In this document: piece after piece, positions 1-8,235 of the stretch | Numbering within the stretch: the stretch's first letter is position 1 | How the letters are laid out: every line of letters begins with the position of its first letter | Source: Pseudomonadota bacterium | Lineage (GTDB): Bacteria > Pseudomonadota > Gammaproteobacteria > Acidiferrobacterales > Acidiferrobacteraceae | Length of the DNA: 51,205 bases | NCBI GenBank assembly: GCA_021777535.1 | Contig: JAJYDN010000015.1 | Coordinates: 1 to 51,205, forward strand | Reading direction: 5' to 3' | The notes under the pieces: generated by a model | Seen by the model: only the letters and a program-made list of their open reading frames with translations | The model's database searches: none | What the model was told of the DNA's origin: nothing | Made by a program: the position numbers and the translations under genes

Positions 1-60
1 CGGCCGGACGCTTACCGTTCGGGAGGCCTTTTGTGGCGTGAAACCCGAATTCCGGACGGA

Positions 61-1019
61 TTACGCCCGCGAACGTCGCAACAAGCGTCGGCGGGCGAGG
101 TACAGGTTGGCCAACGCGCAGGTGACAAAGAGCCGATGGGCGTTCTTCTCAAGCCCCCGGTAGCGGACCTTGGTGAACTGGAACACGCCTTTGATGACAC
201 CGAAGACATGCTCCACGCGACTGCGGACTTGGGACTTGATACGGTTACGGGCACGCTCGATCTCGTTCACGACGCCCTTATACCGAGTGCGGCGATTGGT
301 GAGGTCGCGGGCCTTGGGGGCGTGTTGCCGAAGAACATCGGTCTGGCCCTGATACGCTGAGTCGCCCCACACCCGGGTCTCGTCGCCATGGAGGAGATCG
401 GACAGGACCGTGGCGTCATGAACATTCGCGGCGGTGGCTACGATCGCATGGATGACCTTGGTTTTGCTATCGACGCCTATGTGAGCCTTCATGCCGAAGT
501 ACCACTGATTACCCTTCTTGGTCTGAGCATGCCGGGGTCGCGTTTCCCTGCTTTGTTCTTTGTCGATGAGGGCGCGTTTATGACAGTGGCGTCGACGATC
601 GTGCCCTGGGTGACCTTGACGCCTTGGGATTCCAGATGCCGGTGGACCTCCCGGAAGAGCTTCTTCCCGAGATGATGCCTCTCGAGGAGATGGCGGAACT
701 TCAAGATGGTGGTCTCATCCGGCACTGGCTCCCGGCCGAGGTCGATGCCGACGAAGGCACACATGGCCTGGGAATCATATAGCGCTTCTTCCGCTCCTGG
801 ATCAGAGAGATTGAACCACTGTTGGAGGAAATAAATGCGCAACATGCGCTCGAGCCCCACCGGAGGCCTACCGTTCTCGCCCTTGGGATAATAGGGTGCG
901 ATCACCGCGCACAGATCCTGCCAGGGCACCACTTTCTCCCTATCCGCCAAAAACTTCTCGCGACGGGTGGGCTTCCTATGGGTCTCGAAGGTACCGGTGG
1001 CTAAGGTGAGCTGGCGCAT
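61..1019 (-). pseudogene. IS5-group transposase, broken by one frameshift
   Basis: Two minus-strand reading frames together make one IS5-family DDE transposase. The first (start MRQLTLATGTF at 1019) carries the N-terminal region through VDATVINAPSSTKNKAGKRDPGM and then runs into a wrong frame. The second resumes as QTKKGNQWYFGMKAHIGVD and continues to the end, including the C-terminal RVEHVFGVIKG and KVRYRGLEKNAHRL motifs of the IS5 group. Compared with the family sequence DPEMHQTKKGNQW, a single base is missing at about 526-527 (CAT-CAG reads as CT-CAG). A longer in-frame start at 1055 exists but has no family match. The catalytic D-D-E residues lie on both sides of the break, so the gene is probably inactive unless ribosomes slip there. 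I could not identify terminal inverted repeats; the left end may lie outside the window. Confidence 0.85.
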
Positions 1020-1186
1020 GGAATTAATCCGTTTTAACTTGCGCCATTGTACCATAACGGCTTGTATGTACGGACTGAATCAGAGTTGCCTTAGGGCTAA
1101 TCAGCGGTCGTTGACTTCCCAATGCTCGACTGGCCGGTTAGGCCGATAAGCCGCCAACCAGATAAAGATCCGGTTCGTGGAAAGCC

Positions 1187-1489
1187 TCATGTCCCAGGCC
1201 ACCGCCGTGGGGCCTCCCCCACCTGCACCCTCCTCACTGCCTCGAAATAAATCCCTTCGAGTTTGGTATGATTCATATAGCTTGTGCGCGCCAACGAGCC
1301 GCCCACACAGTCGCCTTCGGTAAGCACTATGGCCGCGGTGTCCCCATATGGGTTACTGGTAATCTGCGCACAGACCCGATCACTGCGCCCCGCATCCGCC
1401 AGGACCAAGGCCGGCCTCTTCTTCGTACCGGACAAGTCCGAGAAAGGGAACGGAATCAGGATGACCACACCTACTTGAGGTGCGCCCAT
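1187..1489 (-). CDS. PemK/MazF-type toxin, C-terminus degenerate
   Basis: This 100-residue protein starts with VILIPFPFSDLSGTKKRPALV, the hallmark of PemK/MazF-like mRNA interferases, followed by QITSNPYGD and SLARTSYMNHTKL, also typical. The family normally continues with a strand ending VRRVG and a C-terminal helix of about 20 residues. Here VRRV is present but the sequence then becomes QVGEAPRRWPGT and stops, so the final helix is lost or frame-shifted. The start codon lies inside the last 19 bases of the upstream antitoxin gene, the usual toxin-antitoxin coupling. The family cuts mRNA to arrest growth. Whether this copy is active is doubtful; the N-terminal fold is intact by eye. Confidence 0.7.
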   Translation of the reverse strand: MGAPQVGVVILIPFPFSDLSGTKKRPALVLADAGRSDRVCAQITSNPYGDTAAIVLTEGDCVGGSLARTSYMNHTKLEGIYFEAVRRVQVGEAPRRWPGT

Positions 1490-1686
1490 GCCTCATCCTC
1501 TTCGGGACGCAGCCAATCCTGCGCCAGAGACCGCTCCGCCGCCGCAAGTGTCTGGTCCCAAGCCGCCGGCGGCTCATCGAGCACGGTCACCAAGGCACGG
1601 TGGGGGCCTGTGACATGAAGCGGTTCCATGAGATGGATGTGACCGTTCTCGTCAATGACTGCTTCCGCTATCTGTTTCACGGGCAT
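1471..1686 (-). CDS. antitoxin partner of the PemK-like toxin
   Basis: A 71-residue protein beginning MPVKQIAEAVIDENGHIHL, with the acidic C-terminal segment LAQDWLRPEEDEAW that I recognise from small antitoxins encoded directly before MazF/PemK-like toxins. The N-terminal half resembles a short beta-strand dimerisation/DNA-binding unit; the C-terminal half would wrap the toxin. The start at 1686 was chosen because homologous antitoxins begin at this point and AAGGGG precedes it, although closely; the frame stays open to 1779. The stop overlaps the toxin start, so the two are translationally coupled. The antitoxin looks intact while its toxin is shortened. Confidence 0.65.
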   Translation of the reverse strand: MPVKQIAEAVIDENGHIHLMEPLHVTGPHRALVTVLDEPPAAWDQTLAAAERSLAQDWLRPEEDEAWAHLK

Positions 1687-1689
1687 CGC

Positions 1690-2240
1690 CCCTTTGTTGC
1701 TAAGGACCCTCGTGCGATTGTAGCACGGACCAAGCGATCCCGAGGCACCGCTTCCTCTCTCCCCACAGGATTTGTCCAACCCACCTCCTTGGGGGTGTGT
1801 CTGTTGTCAGCAATAATCACCGGCACACCATAAAGCCGACCCCACACTCGCAAGGCTACTGGCACCGCAAATGGCATGCCCAACGGCCCCTCGGTATTAC
1901 TCGGTACCGCTAATTACTCAACCGCTGCGCGCGCGGGGCTCACGCGATAGCCCTTGCCCGGAAGTCGGTGTGCAAAGCCCGCGCGCCCAGGTTTGTGGGT
2001 CATGAACACCCGGCGTCGATAGAAAGCAATCGACCGCAAACGCAGGGATGCCTTGATCACGCTTCCCCCGGTGACCTTCCTCGGGGCCCTCCCGGCGCCC
2101 CCAGATATATGGAACACAAGCTCATCACATCACGACAGGCGCAGTGGCGAGGGCATGAAGTCGTTTTTACAGATCCGCGCGTGTACCGGGTGCCATGTGC
2201 CGGGGGGCAGTGTTTCTCCAGCCGCCCGTGAGGGTAGTGC
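1690..2240. other. no recognised gene between the two toxin-antitoxin pairs
   Basis: About 550 bases without a recognisable gene. Small open frames exist on both strands, for example 1677-1883 minus (MGMPFAVPVALRVWGRLYG...) and 1914-2117 minus, but neither matches a family I know. The stretch is flanked by damaged mobile or toxin genes and is most simply explained as decayed accessory DNA. Confidence 0.5.
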
Positions 2241-2648
2241 TTAAGCGCCCCGCACCTCGTTTAAGAGGTCGGGATGGCGGTCGAGTACCTTGAGAAGCTT
2301 CACCAGGGAAAGTGGTGGCCGGGTCTTACCCGTCTCATAGCGCGAAAAGGCATTGACGCCGCCGCCGAAGATCCCGGCGGCCTCGCGCTGATCGAGGGCG
2401 AGCTTCTTGCGCACCGAGACGATGAAGGCGGGATCGACGACAGCGGCATTGACCTCTTTCGCAAAGGCCTTCATCTCGCGCATGACGCGATCGGATTCCG
2501 CGGCATCCAAAATGGCCTCCCCGCACGCCGGGCAGAACTCCCCTGTCACCGCCGGGATGGTGGTGGTCTCACCCTTGTAGGTATAAGGGAGGTCGCGGGT
2601 GTCTCGAATCAGGTCCGCGCCGCCGCATACGGGACATTTCATGGTCAT
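2241..2648 (-). CDS. mqsA: MqsA antitoxin (zinc domain plus HTH)
   Basis: A 135-residue MqsA-family protein. The N-terminal zinc domain has two CxxC pairs (CPVCGG near residue 4 and CPACGE near residue 39). The C-terminal half is an XRE-type helix-turn-helix (about residues 75-125) with the family motif QREAAGIFGGGVNAFSRYE. In the family MqsA binds and neutralises MqsR and represses the mqsRA promoter through AACC-type palindromes. The ATG at 2648 overlaps the ancestral mqsR stop: TGA ends a different-frame VDDVLIVSFKEL tail. The protein appears complete; E. coli MqsA is 131 residues. Confidence 0.92.
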   Translation of the reverse strand: MTMKCPVCGGADLIRDTRDLPYTYKGETTTIPAVTGEFCPACGEAILDAAESDRVMREMKAFAKEVNAAVVDPAFIVSVRKKLALDQREAAGIFGGGVNAFSRYETGKTRPPLSLVKLLKVLDRHPDLLNEVRGA

Positions 2649-2667
2649 AGCTCCTTGAACGACACGA

Positions 2668-2940
2668 TCAGCACATCGTCGACACGGCCCGTTTCAGATA
2701 GACATCGCCCGCGTCCGTGTGGGGCCTGTAGACATCCTGCCAGATCCTATGATCGGCGTGCGTAGTCATGCTCTTATAGAAATCCGCGGAGTCCAGGGCC
2801 ATCACGACAGCCCGCATACCGGCGACATCAAAGCCCATCGCCACGGCGCCGGCACGCGCCGCCTGTGTTGTACGAAGGCCGCCGGCCTCGACCAAGGCCT
2901 TGACGGTGGCGAGCGGGCAATGCGGAGTCCGTTTCTCCAT
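2668..2940 (-). pseudogene. mqsR: MqsR toxin with late frameshift
   Basis: The 90-residue product begins MEKRTPHCPLATVKALV and contains DFYKSMTTHADHRIWQDVYRP, the conserved core of the MqsR mRNA interferase. After VYLK it leaves the family sequence (RAVSTMC, stop). The expected C-terminus VDDVLIVSFKEL followed by TGA is present in the next frame at about 2643-2680, showing that one base has been lost near 2680-2690. The original stop would have overlapped mqsA by four bases (ATGA). The shortened toxin lacks its last beta-strand and is probably inactive or weakened. I mark it as a pseudogene, with sequencing error or ribosomal slippage as alternatives. Confidence 0.8.
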
Positions 2941-2946
2941 GACGGT

Positions 2947-2975
2947 ATAATAACCTAATTGGTTATTTATGTCTA
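2947..2975 (-). promoter_or_regulatory. mqsRA promoter with embedded MqsA-type operator
   Basis: Reading the minus strand, TAGACA (2975-2970), a 17-base spacer and TATTAT (2952-2947) make a near-consensus promoter. Between and overlapping these lies the palindrome AATAACC-TAATT-GGTTATT (2949-2967), very like the AACC/GGTT palindromes bound by MqsA. The -10 ends only six bases before the mqsR start at 2940, so transcription would begin at or next to the ATG. No Shine-Dalgarno sequence precedes that ATG. Confidence 0.6.
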
Positions 2976-2979
2976 TCCG

Positions 2980-3032
2980 ACCACCACGGCCCTAATTGGT
3001 ATATATGACATACGTACTAGGGCCGTGGTGGT
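2980..3032. repeat. 15-bp perfect inverted repeat
   Basis: ACCACCACGGCCCTA (2980-2994) is repeated in inverted form as TAGGGCCGTGGTGGT (3018-3032) around a 23-base AT-rich loop. The repeat stands directly upstream of the mqsRA promoter. The decamer CCTAATTGGT occurs in the mqsRA operator (2954-2963) and again at the edge of this repeat (2991-3000), 37 bases apart. It could be an insertion scar, a cruciform, or part of a regulatory array; no T-run supports a terminator. Confidence 0.6.
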
Positions 3033-3399
3033 TCGTCCTCTTCCTGTCGCGTGGGCCTTTCAGGTCTCACACCGCCCTCCACAGCCTCTGGATCTCCGTC
3101 TTTCCCAGTCACAATCAACCGCCGCCGGGGACTGGCTCCGTCACGGGCCGGCGTACTAGGCGCCGGGGACTGGCTTGATCGGGTCGAGCCGATCGGCCAC
3201 GGCCACCACGCCGGGCAAGCCTTCCTGAGTGGCCGACGAAAAACACGCCACGTCATTCAGCGGATTACAACCATAGACGGTCAGCGCATACCCATTAAGG
3301 CGGGGGCGCGCACCAAGAACTTTTCCCTTATTGGCACGGCGTTCGATTATCTTCGGTTCTCTGCGCACCGCAGCATGGCCTACCTGCGGGACTGGGCGA

Positions 3400-3865
3400 T
3401 CAGGGTAATAGACAACGTGCAACCGGACGTTGTCCGTAGGCGCGCCTGACCGGCTTTTGCGGCGTAAGGCCCCAGCGTTTCAGGTTGTCGCCTGCCGTCC
3501 GTACCGCCAGCTTCACGCCACATTCCCGCTCGATCGGTTGCCTGACGGCAGCGCGATCCCACCGCGCACATTCCCTCTTCGGCTGTTCGGGGCGCCTGTC
3601 ACCGATCGTGCGGCGGCTGGCTTCTTCCGGTGCTGCCGTCAGCGTACGCCCCTCGCCCGATGTCCGACCCCGCAGCGCCCACTTCCACGCCGCGTAGCCG
3701 CCTTCTTCATGCACATCGATGGCCAGCCGCACCGCCGGGTAGCTCAACCCCGTCATGCCGGCAATGGCCATCACCCCATAGCCCTTCCGGTGCAAGCGCA
3801 CGACTTGCTTTCGCCTCTCGTGCCATTGCCCAAGCGTTCTGGTAACGCGCGTCTTCCTGGTCCAT
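3400..3865 (-). pseudogene. IS630-family transposase, N-terminal remnant
   Basis: The minus strand encodes WHERRKQVVRLHRKGYG, then GLSYPAVRLAIDVHEEGGYAAWK and KRWGLTPQKPVRRAYGQRP, which is the N-terminal helix-turn-helix region and linker of IS630-type transposases. After QRP the family normally continues into the DDE catalytic domain (GDE...), but here the frame stops within seven residues (VARCLLP). A probable original start (MDQEDARYQ, at 3865) lies in a different frame from the rest, with a one-base break near 3840. The catalytic domain was not found nearby, so this is a dead fragment. Confidence 0.75.
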
Positions 3866-4541
3866 GCCCACCTGCCATCAGCGTGCCAACATGGTTCAGT
3901 CTTCATGCTGCCGGATCGATAGTCCTGCTGCCCGATGGCAGCCTCCCCGGCGTTGCCAGCCTGAATGGCCGGTCAGAGCAGTGGCCTTCGGCCAGCATGG
4001 GGACTCGTGCCTATTCGACCGCATCCTGGGTGATATCGTGGGGTGGGCGGCGCTGTATCTTTTTAAAAAAACCAGGCGCCTTGGCCGCAGACGACCGCTT
4101 AGAATTTCTCTAGGTCACCGCACTCAAGGCAGAACGGGACAAACAGGATATCCCTCCTGTCACGGGCCGCCGGTCGCGCCCGCCACCGATACGCCCTCCT
4201 GGCCTGGCCTGCCAAAAAGATCCTGCCTGCTCTTCCTTTAAGAAAGCGGTCTTCCCAGCCATTTTATAAGACTTTCCTAATGAACGTGATTCGCATATCA
4301 ACACAATCTATAAACAGGGCATCAAATTCGCTCTGCGCCGTCTAGTACCTCGTAGCCGAGGCGCGTATACTGCGCGACCGATTCGCGACCAATTCGCGAG
4401 TTGGTTCCTCATCGCAGCTCGACGAGCGGACCGATTCTAGGCAGCAGACCGACCAGCCACAGCATGTTCCGGCGACGAGTTCCGGGTACAGTCTCTGATG
4501 AATGGGCGGGGCGCTTGAGTATTATCGAGAGAGGACGAAAC
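3866..4541. other. no recognised gene; leader of the exporter gene
   Basis: About 675 bases with no convincing gene. The right part (4320-4541) precedes the MFS exporter and holds short inverted motifs around TTCGCGA (near 4381-4400) and a TATACT hexamer at 4366-4371 that may be part of its promoter or of an operator, but no clear -35 element is visible. Confidence 0.4.
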
Positions 4542-6032
4542 GTGGATTCGAAGTTCCCCCACCCGTATTTCAGTTCGCATCCCAAGTGGCGTTGGTTCAT
4601 CCTGTCGACCGTACTGGTCGGCGCGACGATGTCAGCGCTCGATGTCAGCATCGTCAACGTCGCATTGCCCACCCTGCAGACGACTTTCGGCGTGAACCTC
4701 GCCGTAATCGAATGGGTCGCGATGGCATACATGCTGACGCTGACCATCTTCCTGCCGCTTTTTGGCCGCCTCGCCGACATCTTCGGGCGCAGCAAGATGT
4801 ACAACACCGGGTTTATCGTCTTTACGATCGGCTCGGCCCTTTGCGGTGTGGCACCGACCGCTGGATTCCTGATCGGCGCCCGCATCCTGCAGGCAGTCGG
4901 CGCCGGACTCCTGCAGGCCAACTCCGTGGCCCTCATCACACAGGCCTTCCCGGCAAACGAGCGGGGACGCGCCATAGGCATCCAGGGCGCGGTCCAGGCA
5001 ATCGCGATGTCCGTTGGCCCCTTCGTTGGCGGCCTGCTGATTTCCGCGATTGGCTGGCGCTCCATCTTCTACGTCAACGTGCCGATCGGCATCGTCGGCA
5101 CTTTCGCCGCCCTGTACTGTCTGCCGGCCGCCAAGAAGGCGGAACGCCAGGAAAAGATCGACTACTTCGGCATCACACTCTTCGCAACCGGCCTCGCGTT
5201 TGTCGTACTGGCCGTCAACGAAGGCGAGGCACTGGGCTGGACTTCTCCCCTCATTCTGACTTATTTCGCACTGGGCGCGGCCTTGCTGGCTGCCTTCGTG
5301 TTGGTCGAGACGCGCGTCGAGCATCCGATGATCGACCTGTCCTTGTTCAAGCGCTATGCGTTCTCGGCAGGCAATTTCACGGGGCTTCTCTCCTACTACG
5401 TCCTGTTCGCCGTACTCTTCCTGATGCCCTTCTATCTGGAAAAGATCGTCGGCTACAATCCGGCGGCCACGGGCACGATCCTGACACCGATCCCCCTGGC
5501 CATGGCCATCGTGGCGCCGTTCGCCGGCCACATTTCCGACAAGCTCGGTTCGCGCATCATGACGACGGCGGGCATGGCGGTCTGTGCGCTGTCGGCACTT
5601 CTGCTCATCTTCCTCGGACACTCGCCCAATACCACGCTCCTCATCGTCGAGCTGATTCTGCTCGGGATCGGCATGGGTCTTTTCACGCCGCCGAACAACT
5701 CCGCCATCATGGGTTCGGCGCCAAAGGAGCGGCTCGGCGTGGCGGGCGGCATCCTGAATATGATGCGCGCCTTGGGCCTCATCTTTGGTGTCGACATATC
5801 GGGTGTGATCTTTACGGCACTCGAGCGCGGCTATATCGACGCCCATGGGTATAAGGGCACGGTGTTCGCGAAACTGCCGCTTGCCATCCGTGAACAGGCC
5901 TTCATGCATGGATTCGCGCCTGTGATGGTGACGCTCCTGTTTATCACGATCGTCGCCACGGTTCTCTCCGTGGCCAAGCGTGACGTGGACATCGCACACG
6001 TGGAACACGCCGAACCCATCGACCTGATGTAG
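4542..6032 (+). CDS. DHA2-family (EmrB/QacA) 14-helix multidrug exporter
   Basis: A 496-residue inner-membrane proton antiporter of the major facilitator superfamily. Motif D1 (ALDVSIVNVALPTLQ) in helix 1, motif A (GRLADIFGRSK) after helix 2 and motif C (GPFVGGLL) in helix 5 are visible, and the number of hydrophobic segments fits the 14-helix DHA2 group. Substrates are likely toxic lipophilic compounds; they cannot be read from sequence. The GTG start at 4542 was chosen because GAGAGGAC stands just before it and the protein then begins VDSKFPHPYF; the open frame runs back to 4401 without family similarity. No EmrA-like membrane-fusion partner or regulator is adjacent, so it may work alone. 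Confidence 0.88.
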   Translation: MDSKFPHPYFSSHPKWRWFILSTVLVGATMSALDVSIVNVALPTLQTTFGVNLAVIEWVAMAYMLTLTIFLPLFGRLADIFGRSKMYNTGFIVFTIGSALCGVAPTAGFLIGARILQAVGAGLLQANSVALITQAFPANERGRAIGIQGAVQAIAMSVGPFVGGLLISAIGWRSIFYVNVPIGIVGTFAALYCLPAAKKAERQEKIDYFGITLFATGLAFVVLAVNEGEALGWTSPLILTYFALGAALLAAFVLVETRVEHPMIDLSLFKRYAFSAGNFTGLLSYYVLFAVLFLMPFYLEKIVGYNPAATGTILTPIPLAMAIVAPFAGHISDKLGSRIMTTAGMAVCALSALLLIFLGHSPNTTLLIVELILLGIGMGLFTPPNNSAIMGSAPKERLGVAGGILNMMRALGLIFGVDISGVIFTALERGYIDAHGYKGTVFAKLPLAIREQAFMHGFAPVMVTLLFITIVATVLSVAKRDVDIAHVEHAEPIDLM

Positions 6033-6038
6033 GCACCA

Positions 6039-6066
6039 GGACCCGGCCGCCCTCGCGGCCGGGTCC
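6039..6066 (+). terminator. strong hairpin after the exporter gene
   Basis: GGACCCGGCCGC, loop CCTC, GCGGCCGGGTCC form a perfect 12-bp stem seven bases after the exporter stop. It is followed by CTTCCCTTCC rather than a clean T-run, so termination may be weak or Rho-assisted. It also separates the exporter from the convergent panD end. Confidence 0.7.
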
Positions 6067-6151
6067 CTTCCCTTCCAAGCGGACCGCGCACGAATACCCG
6101 CCGGCGGTGCGCACTCACAAACGGAAACAGATTGCTGCGTGGGCTGCCCGC

Positions 6152-6535
6152 TCAGCGGACAGCTTGCATGGGGATCGCGTTGCTCGCGCGAATGATGTGG
6201 TTGGTCTCGTCGACGTAAATGAGACGCGGACGAAAATCCTTCATCTCCCGCTCATCCAGGATACCAAAGGCACAGATGATGACGATGTCCCCGATGGCCG
6301 CCTTGTGAGCCGCCGCCCCGTTGACGGAGATCATGCCTGAGCCCGGCTCCCCGCGGATGGCGTAGGTGCTGAAACGCTCTCCGTTGCGCACGTTGTAGAC
6401 GTCTATGCGCTCATATTCGCGGATACCGGCGGCTTCGAGGAGCAGGGCATCGATCGCGACCGACCCTTCATAGTCGATCTCGACCTGGGTGACACGAACC
6501 CGATGAAGCTTGGCGTAGAGAAAAGTTCTTTGCAT
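6152..6535 (-). CDS. panD: aspartate 1-decarboxylase proenzyme
   Basis: PanD makes beta-alanine from aspartate for pantothenate synthesis; it is a cytoplasmic tetramer that cleaves itself to form a pyruvoyl cofactor. The sequence [17 protein letters not shown] and the cleavage site YEGS (Gly24-Ser25) match the family exactly, and the 127-residue length from the chosen start at 6535 equals the E. coli enzyme. Tyr58-type and Arg54-type residues are in the expected YNVRNGERF segment. It is the last gene of the pcnB-folK-panBCD operon, 57 bases after panC. The frame is open further upstream to 6583 but that part has no family match. Confidence 0.95.
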   Translation of the reverse strand: MQRTFLYAKLHRVRVTQVEIDYEGSVAIDALLLEAAGIREYERIDVYNVRNGERFSTYAIRGEPGSGMISVNGAAAHKAAIGDIVIICAFGILDEREMKDFRPRLIYVDETNHIIRASNAIPMQAVR

Positions 6536-6592
6536 GGGATGTATTATCCGGTTTTCTCGGTCTTCTGCCAACTTGGCCATCACGTTTAAGCC

Positions 6593-7429
6593 TTACCGGC
6601 GGAACTCGCGATTGTCGATCAGGCGCGCCGTGCCCAGACGGGCTGCGGCCAGGATCACCAGCGCCTCATCGTCGTCACCGGGCGGCGCGAGATCGTGCTG
6701 GCGGCGCACCGACACATAATCGGGCACGAACCCGTTGTCTTGAAGTTGCCGGAACACGGTCCGCTCGACGGCGGCAATCGCGTCGCCGGCCTGTATGGCG
6801 ACCGATGCGGTCCGCAGAAGCTGCGCCAGGAGCGGCGCACGCGCACGCTCCTCGGGGTCCAGATAGCGATTGCGTGTACTCAACGCGAGCCCGTCGGCCT
6901 CGCGCACCGTATCGACACCGACCACGGCTATGGGCCACGCGAGATCCCGGACCATCCGTTCGATCAGCCGCCACTGTTGGTAATCCTTTTTCCCGAAATA
7001 GGCCGCCGCCGGCTGGACCAGACCGAAGAGGCGCGCCACCACCGTGGTCACCCCGTAAAAGTGCCCCGGCCGGTACGCGCCGCAGAGATCGTCCGACAGT
7101 CCCGGCACGCGCACCTCGGTCTGCCGCGCCGGCCCCGCGGGATAGATCGCCTCCTGCGTCGGGAAGAAGGCGAGATCGACGCCGGCCGCCTCCAGCACGG
7201 CCTCATCGGTCCTGGGGGTACGCGGATAGGCCGCGAAATCTTCGTGCGGACCGAATTGCAGGGGATTTACGTAGACACTTGCGATCAGATGGCGATGACG
7301 GGAGCGCGCATGCGCCATCAGCGCCTCATGCCCCCGGTGGAGCCCGCCCATGGTGGGCACGAACCCGGTATCGGCATCGAAGGCGCGGCGCGCAGCCTGC
7401 AACTCCACCGCACTGGTGACGATCTTCAT
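6593..7429 (-). CDS. panC: pantothenate synthetase
   Basis: PanC joins pantoate and beta-alanine with ATP. The 278-residue protein shows the nucleotidyl-transferase motif PTMGGLHRGHEALM near residue 25 (HxGH), the pantoate-binding FGPHEDFAAYPRT region, and the FGKKDYQQ and STRNRYLDPEER motifs near residues 145 and 185. Length is normal for the family (about 280). It overlaps the panB stop by four bases, so translation is coupled. With panB and panD next to it, the full route from ketoisovalerate and aspartate to pantothenate, except ketopantoate reductase, is encoded here. Confidence 0.96.
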   Translation of the reverse strand: MKIVTSAVELQAARRAFDADTGFVPTMGGLHRGHEALMAHARSRHRHLIASVYVNPLQFGPHEDFAAYPRTPRTDEAVLEAAGVDLAFFPTQEAIYPAGPARQTEVRVPGLSDDLCGAYRPGHFYGVTTVVARLFGLVQPAAAYFGKKDYQQWRLIERMVRDLAWPIAVVGVDTVREADGLALSTRNRYLDPEERARAPLLAQLLRTASVAIQAGDAIAAVERTVFRQLQDNGFVPDYVSVRRQHDLAPPGDDDEALVILAAARLGTARLIDNREFRR

Positions 7430-8235
7430 GTCAGGTAACTCTCGGCCTCGGCCGGAAAGCTCCCATTGCGCACCGCCTCCGCGTAAGCGCCGAAGGCGCC
7501 TTCGATCGATCCGCCCCGCGTAAGGAAATCCCGCACGAAACGCGGCGCCTGTTCGTTCAGACCGAGGGCGTCATGCATGACGAGGACCTGCCCGTCACAA
7601 TCCTTGCCGGCGCCGATCCCGATCGTCGGCACCGGGACATGGCGGGTAATCTCCGCGGCCAAGGCCGCCGGAACCGCCTCGAGGACCAGGGCATCGACAC
7701 CGGCCTCAGCCAGCTTGTGGGCCTGCACCTTGAGCTCGCCGCCGCGCTCCCCGCGCCCCTGGACCTTGAACCCCCCGAACGCGTTGACGGACTGCGGCGT
7801 AAGGCCGATATGACCGCATACGGGGATACCGCGCGCATGCAGATAGGCCACCGTGTCGAGAACCGGGCCGGCCCCTTCGACCTTCACCATCTGCGCGCCG
7901 GCCTGCATCAACTGGCCCGCCGCCCGCAGCGCATCCTCCATCCCCCCCTGAAAACTGAGGAACGGCATGTCGGCGACAATCAGGGCGCGCCCCACGCCGC
8001 GGCTTACGCAGCCTGTATGATAGATCATGTCTGCCAGGGTCACGGGCAACGTCGTCTTGTGGCCCTGAACCACCATGCCCAGCGAATCGCCGATCAGAAC
8101 CACATCGACACCGGCCCGATCCATGATCCGCGCAAATGACACATCGTAGGCCGTCAATGCCACGATCTTTTGCCCCTGCGCCTTCATCGTGCGCAAATGG
8201 GGAACGGTCACACTGGCGTGATCTGTCTGTCTCAT
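7426..8235 (-). CDS. panB: 3-methyl-2-oxobutanoate hydroxymethyltransferase
   Basis: PanB adds a one-carbon unit from methylene-tetrahydrofolate to ketoisovalerate, giving ketopantoate. The 269-residue protein has LTAYDVSFARIMDRAGVD, the metal-site motif IGDSLGMVVQGH and VKVEGAGP, and ends with the GIGAGKDCDGQVLVMHD region, all typical. Its start overlaps the deoxynucleoside kinase stop by four bases and its stop overlaps panC. Dependence on folate fits the presence of folK two genes upstream in the same transcript. Confidence 0.96.
   Translation of the reverse strand: MRQTDHASVTVPHLRTMKAQGQKIVALTAYDVSFARIMDRAGVDVVLIGDSLGMVVQGHKTTLPVTLADMIYHTGCVSRGVGRALIVADMPFLSFQGGMEDALRAAGQLMQAGAQMVKVEGAGPVLDTVAYLHARGIPVCGHIGLTPQSVNAFGGFKVQGRGERGGELKVQAHKLAEAGVDALVLEAVPAALAAEITRHVPVPTIGIGAGKDCDGQVLVMHDALGLNEQAPRFVRDFLTRGGSIEGAFGAYAEAVRNGSFPAEAESYLT

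Noticed and set aside
1677-1883. 68-codon minus frame MGMPFAVPVALRVWG...
   Set aside because: It looks mildly protein-like but matches nothing I know, lacks a ribosome site and overlaps the antitoxin start.
3156-3422. 88-codon minus frame next to the IS630 remnant
   Set aside because: No family resemblance; it may be residual coding DNA but nothing supports a gene.
4632-6008. Long 458-codon open frame on the minus strand opposite the exporter
   Set aside because: Its product is a His/Arg/Asp-rich shadow of the exporter with no family resemblance; the plus-strand MFS protein explains the DNA.
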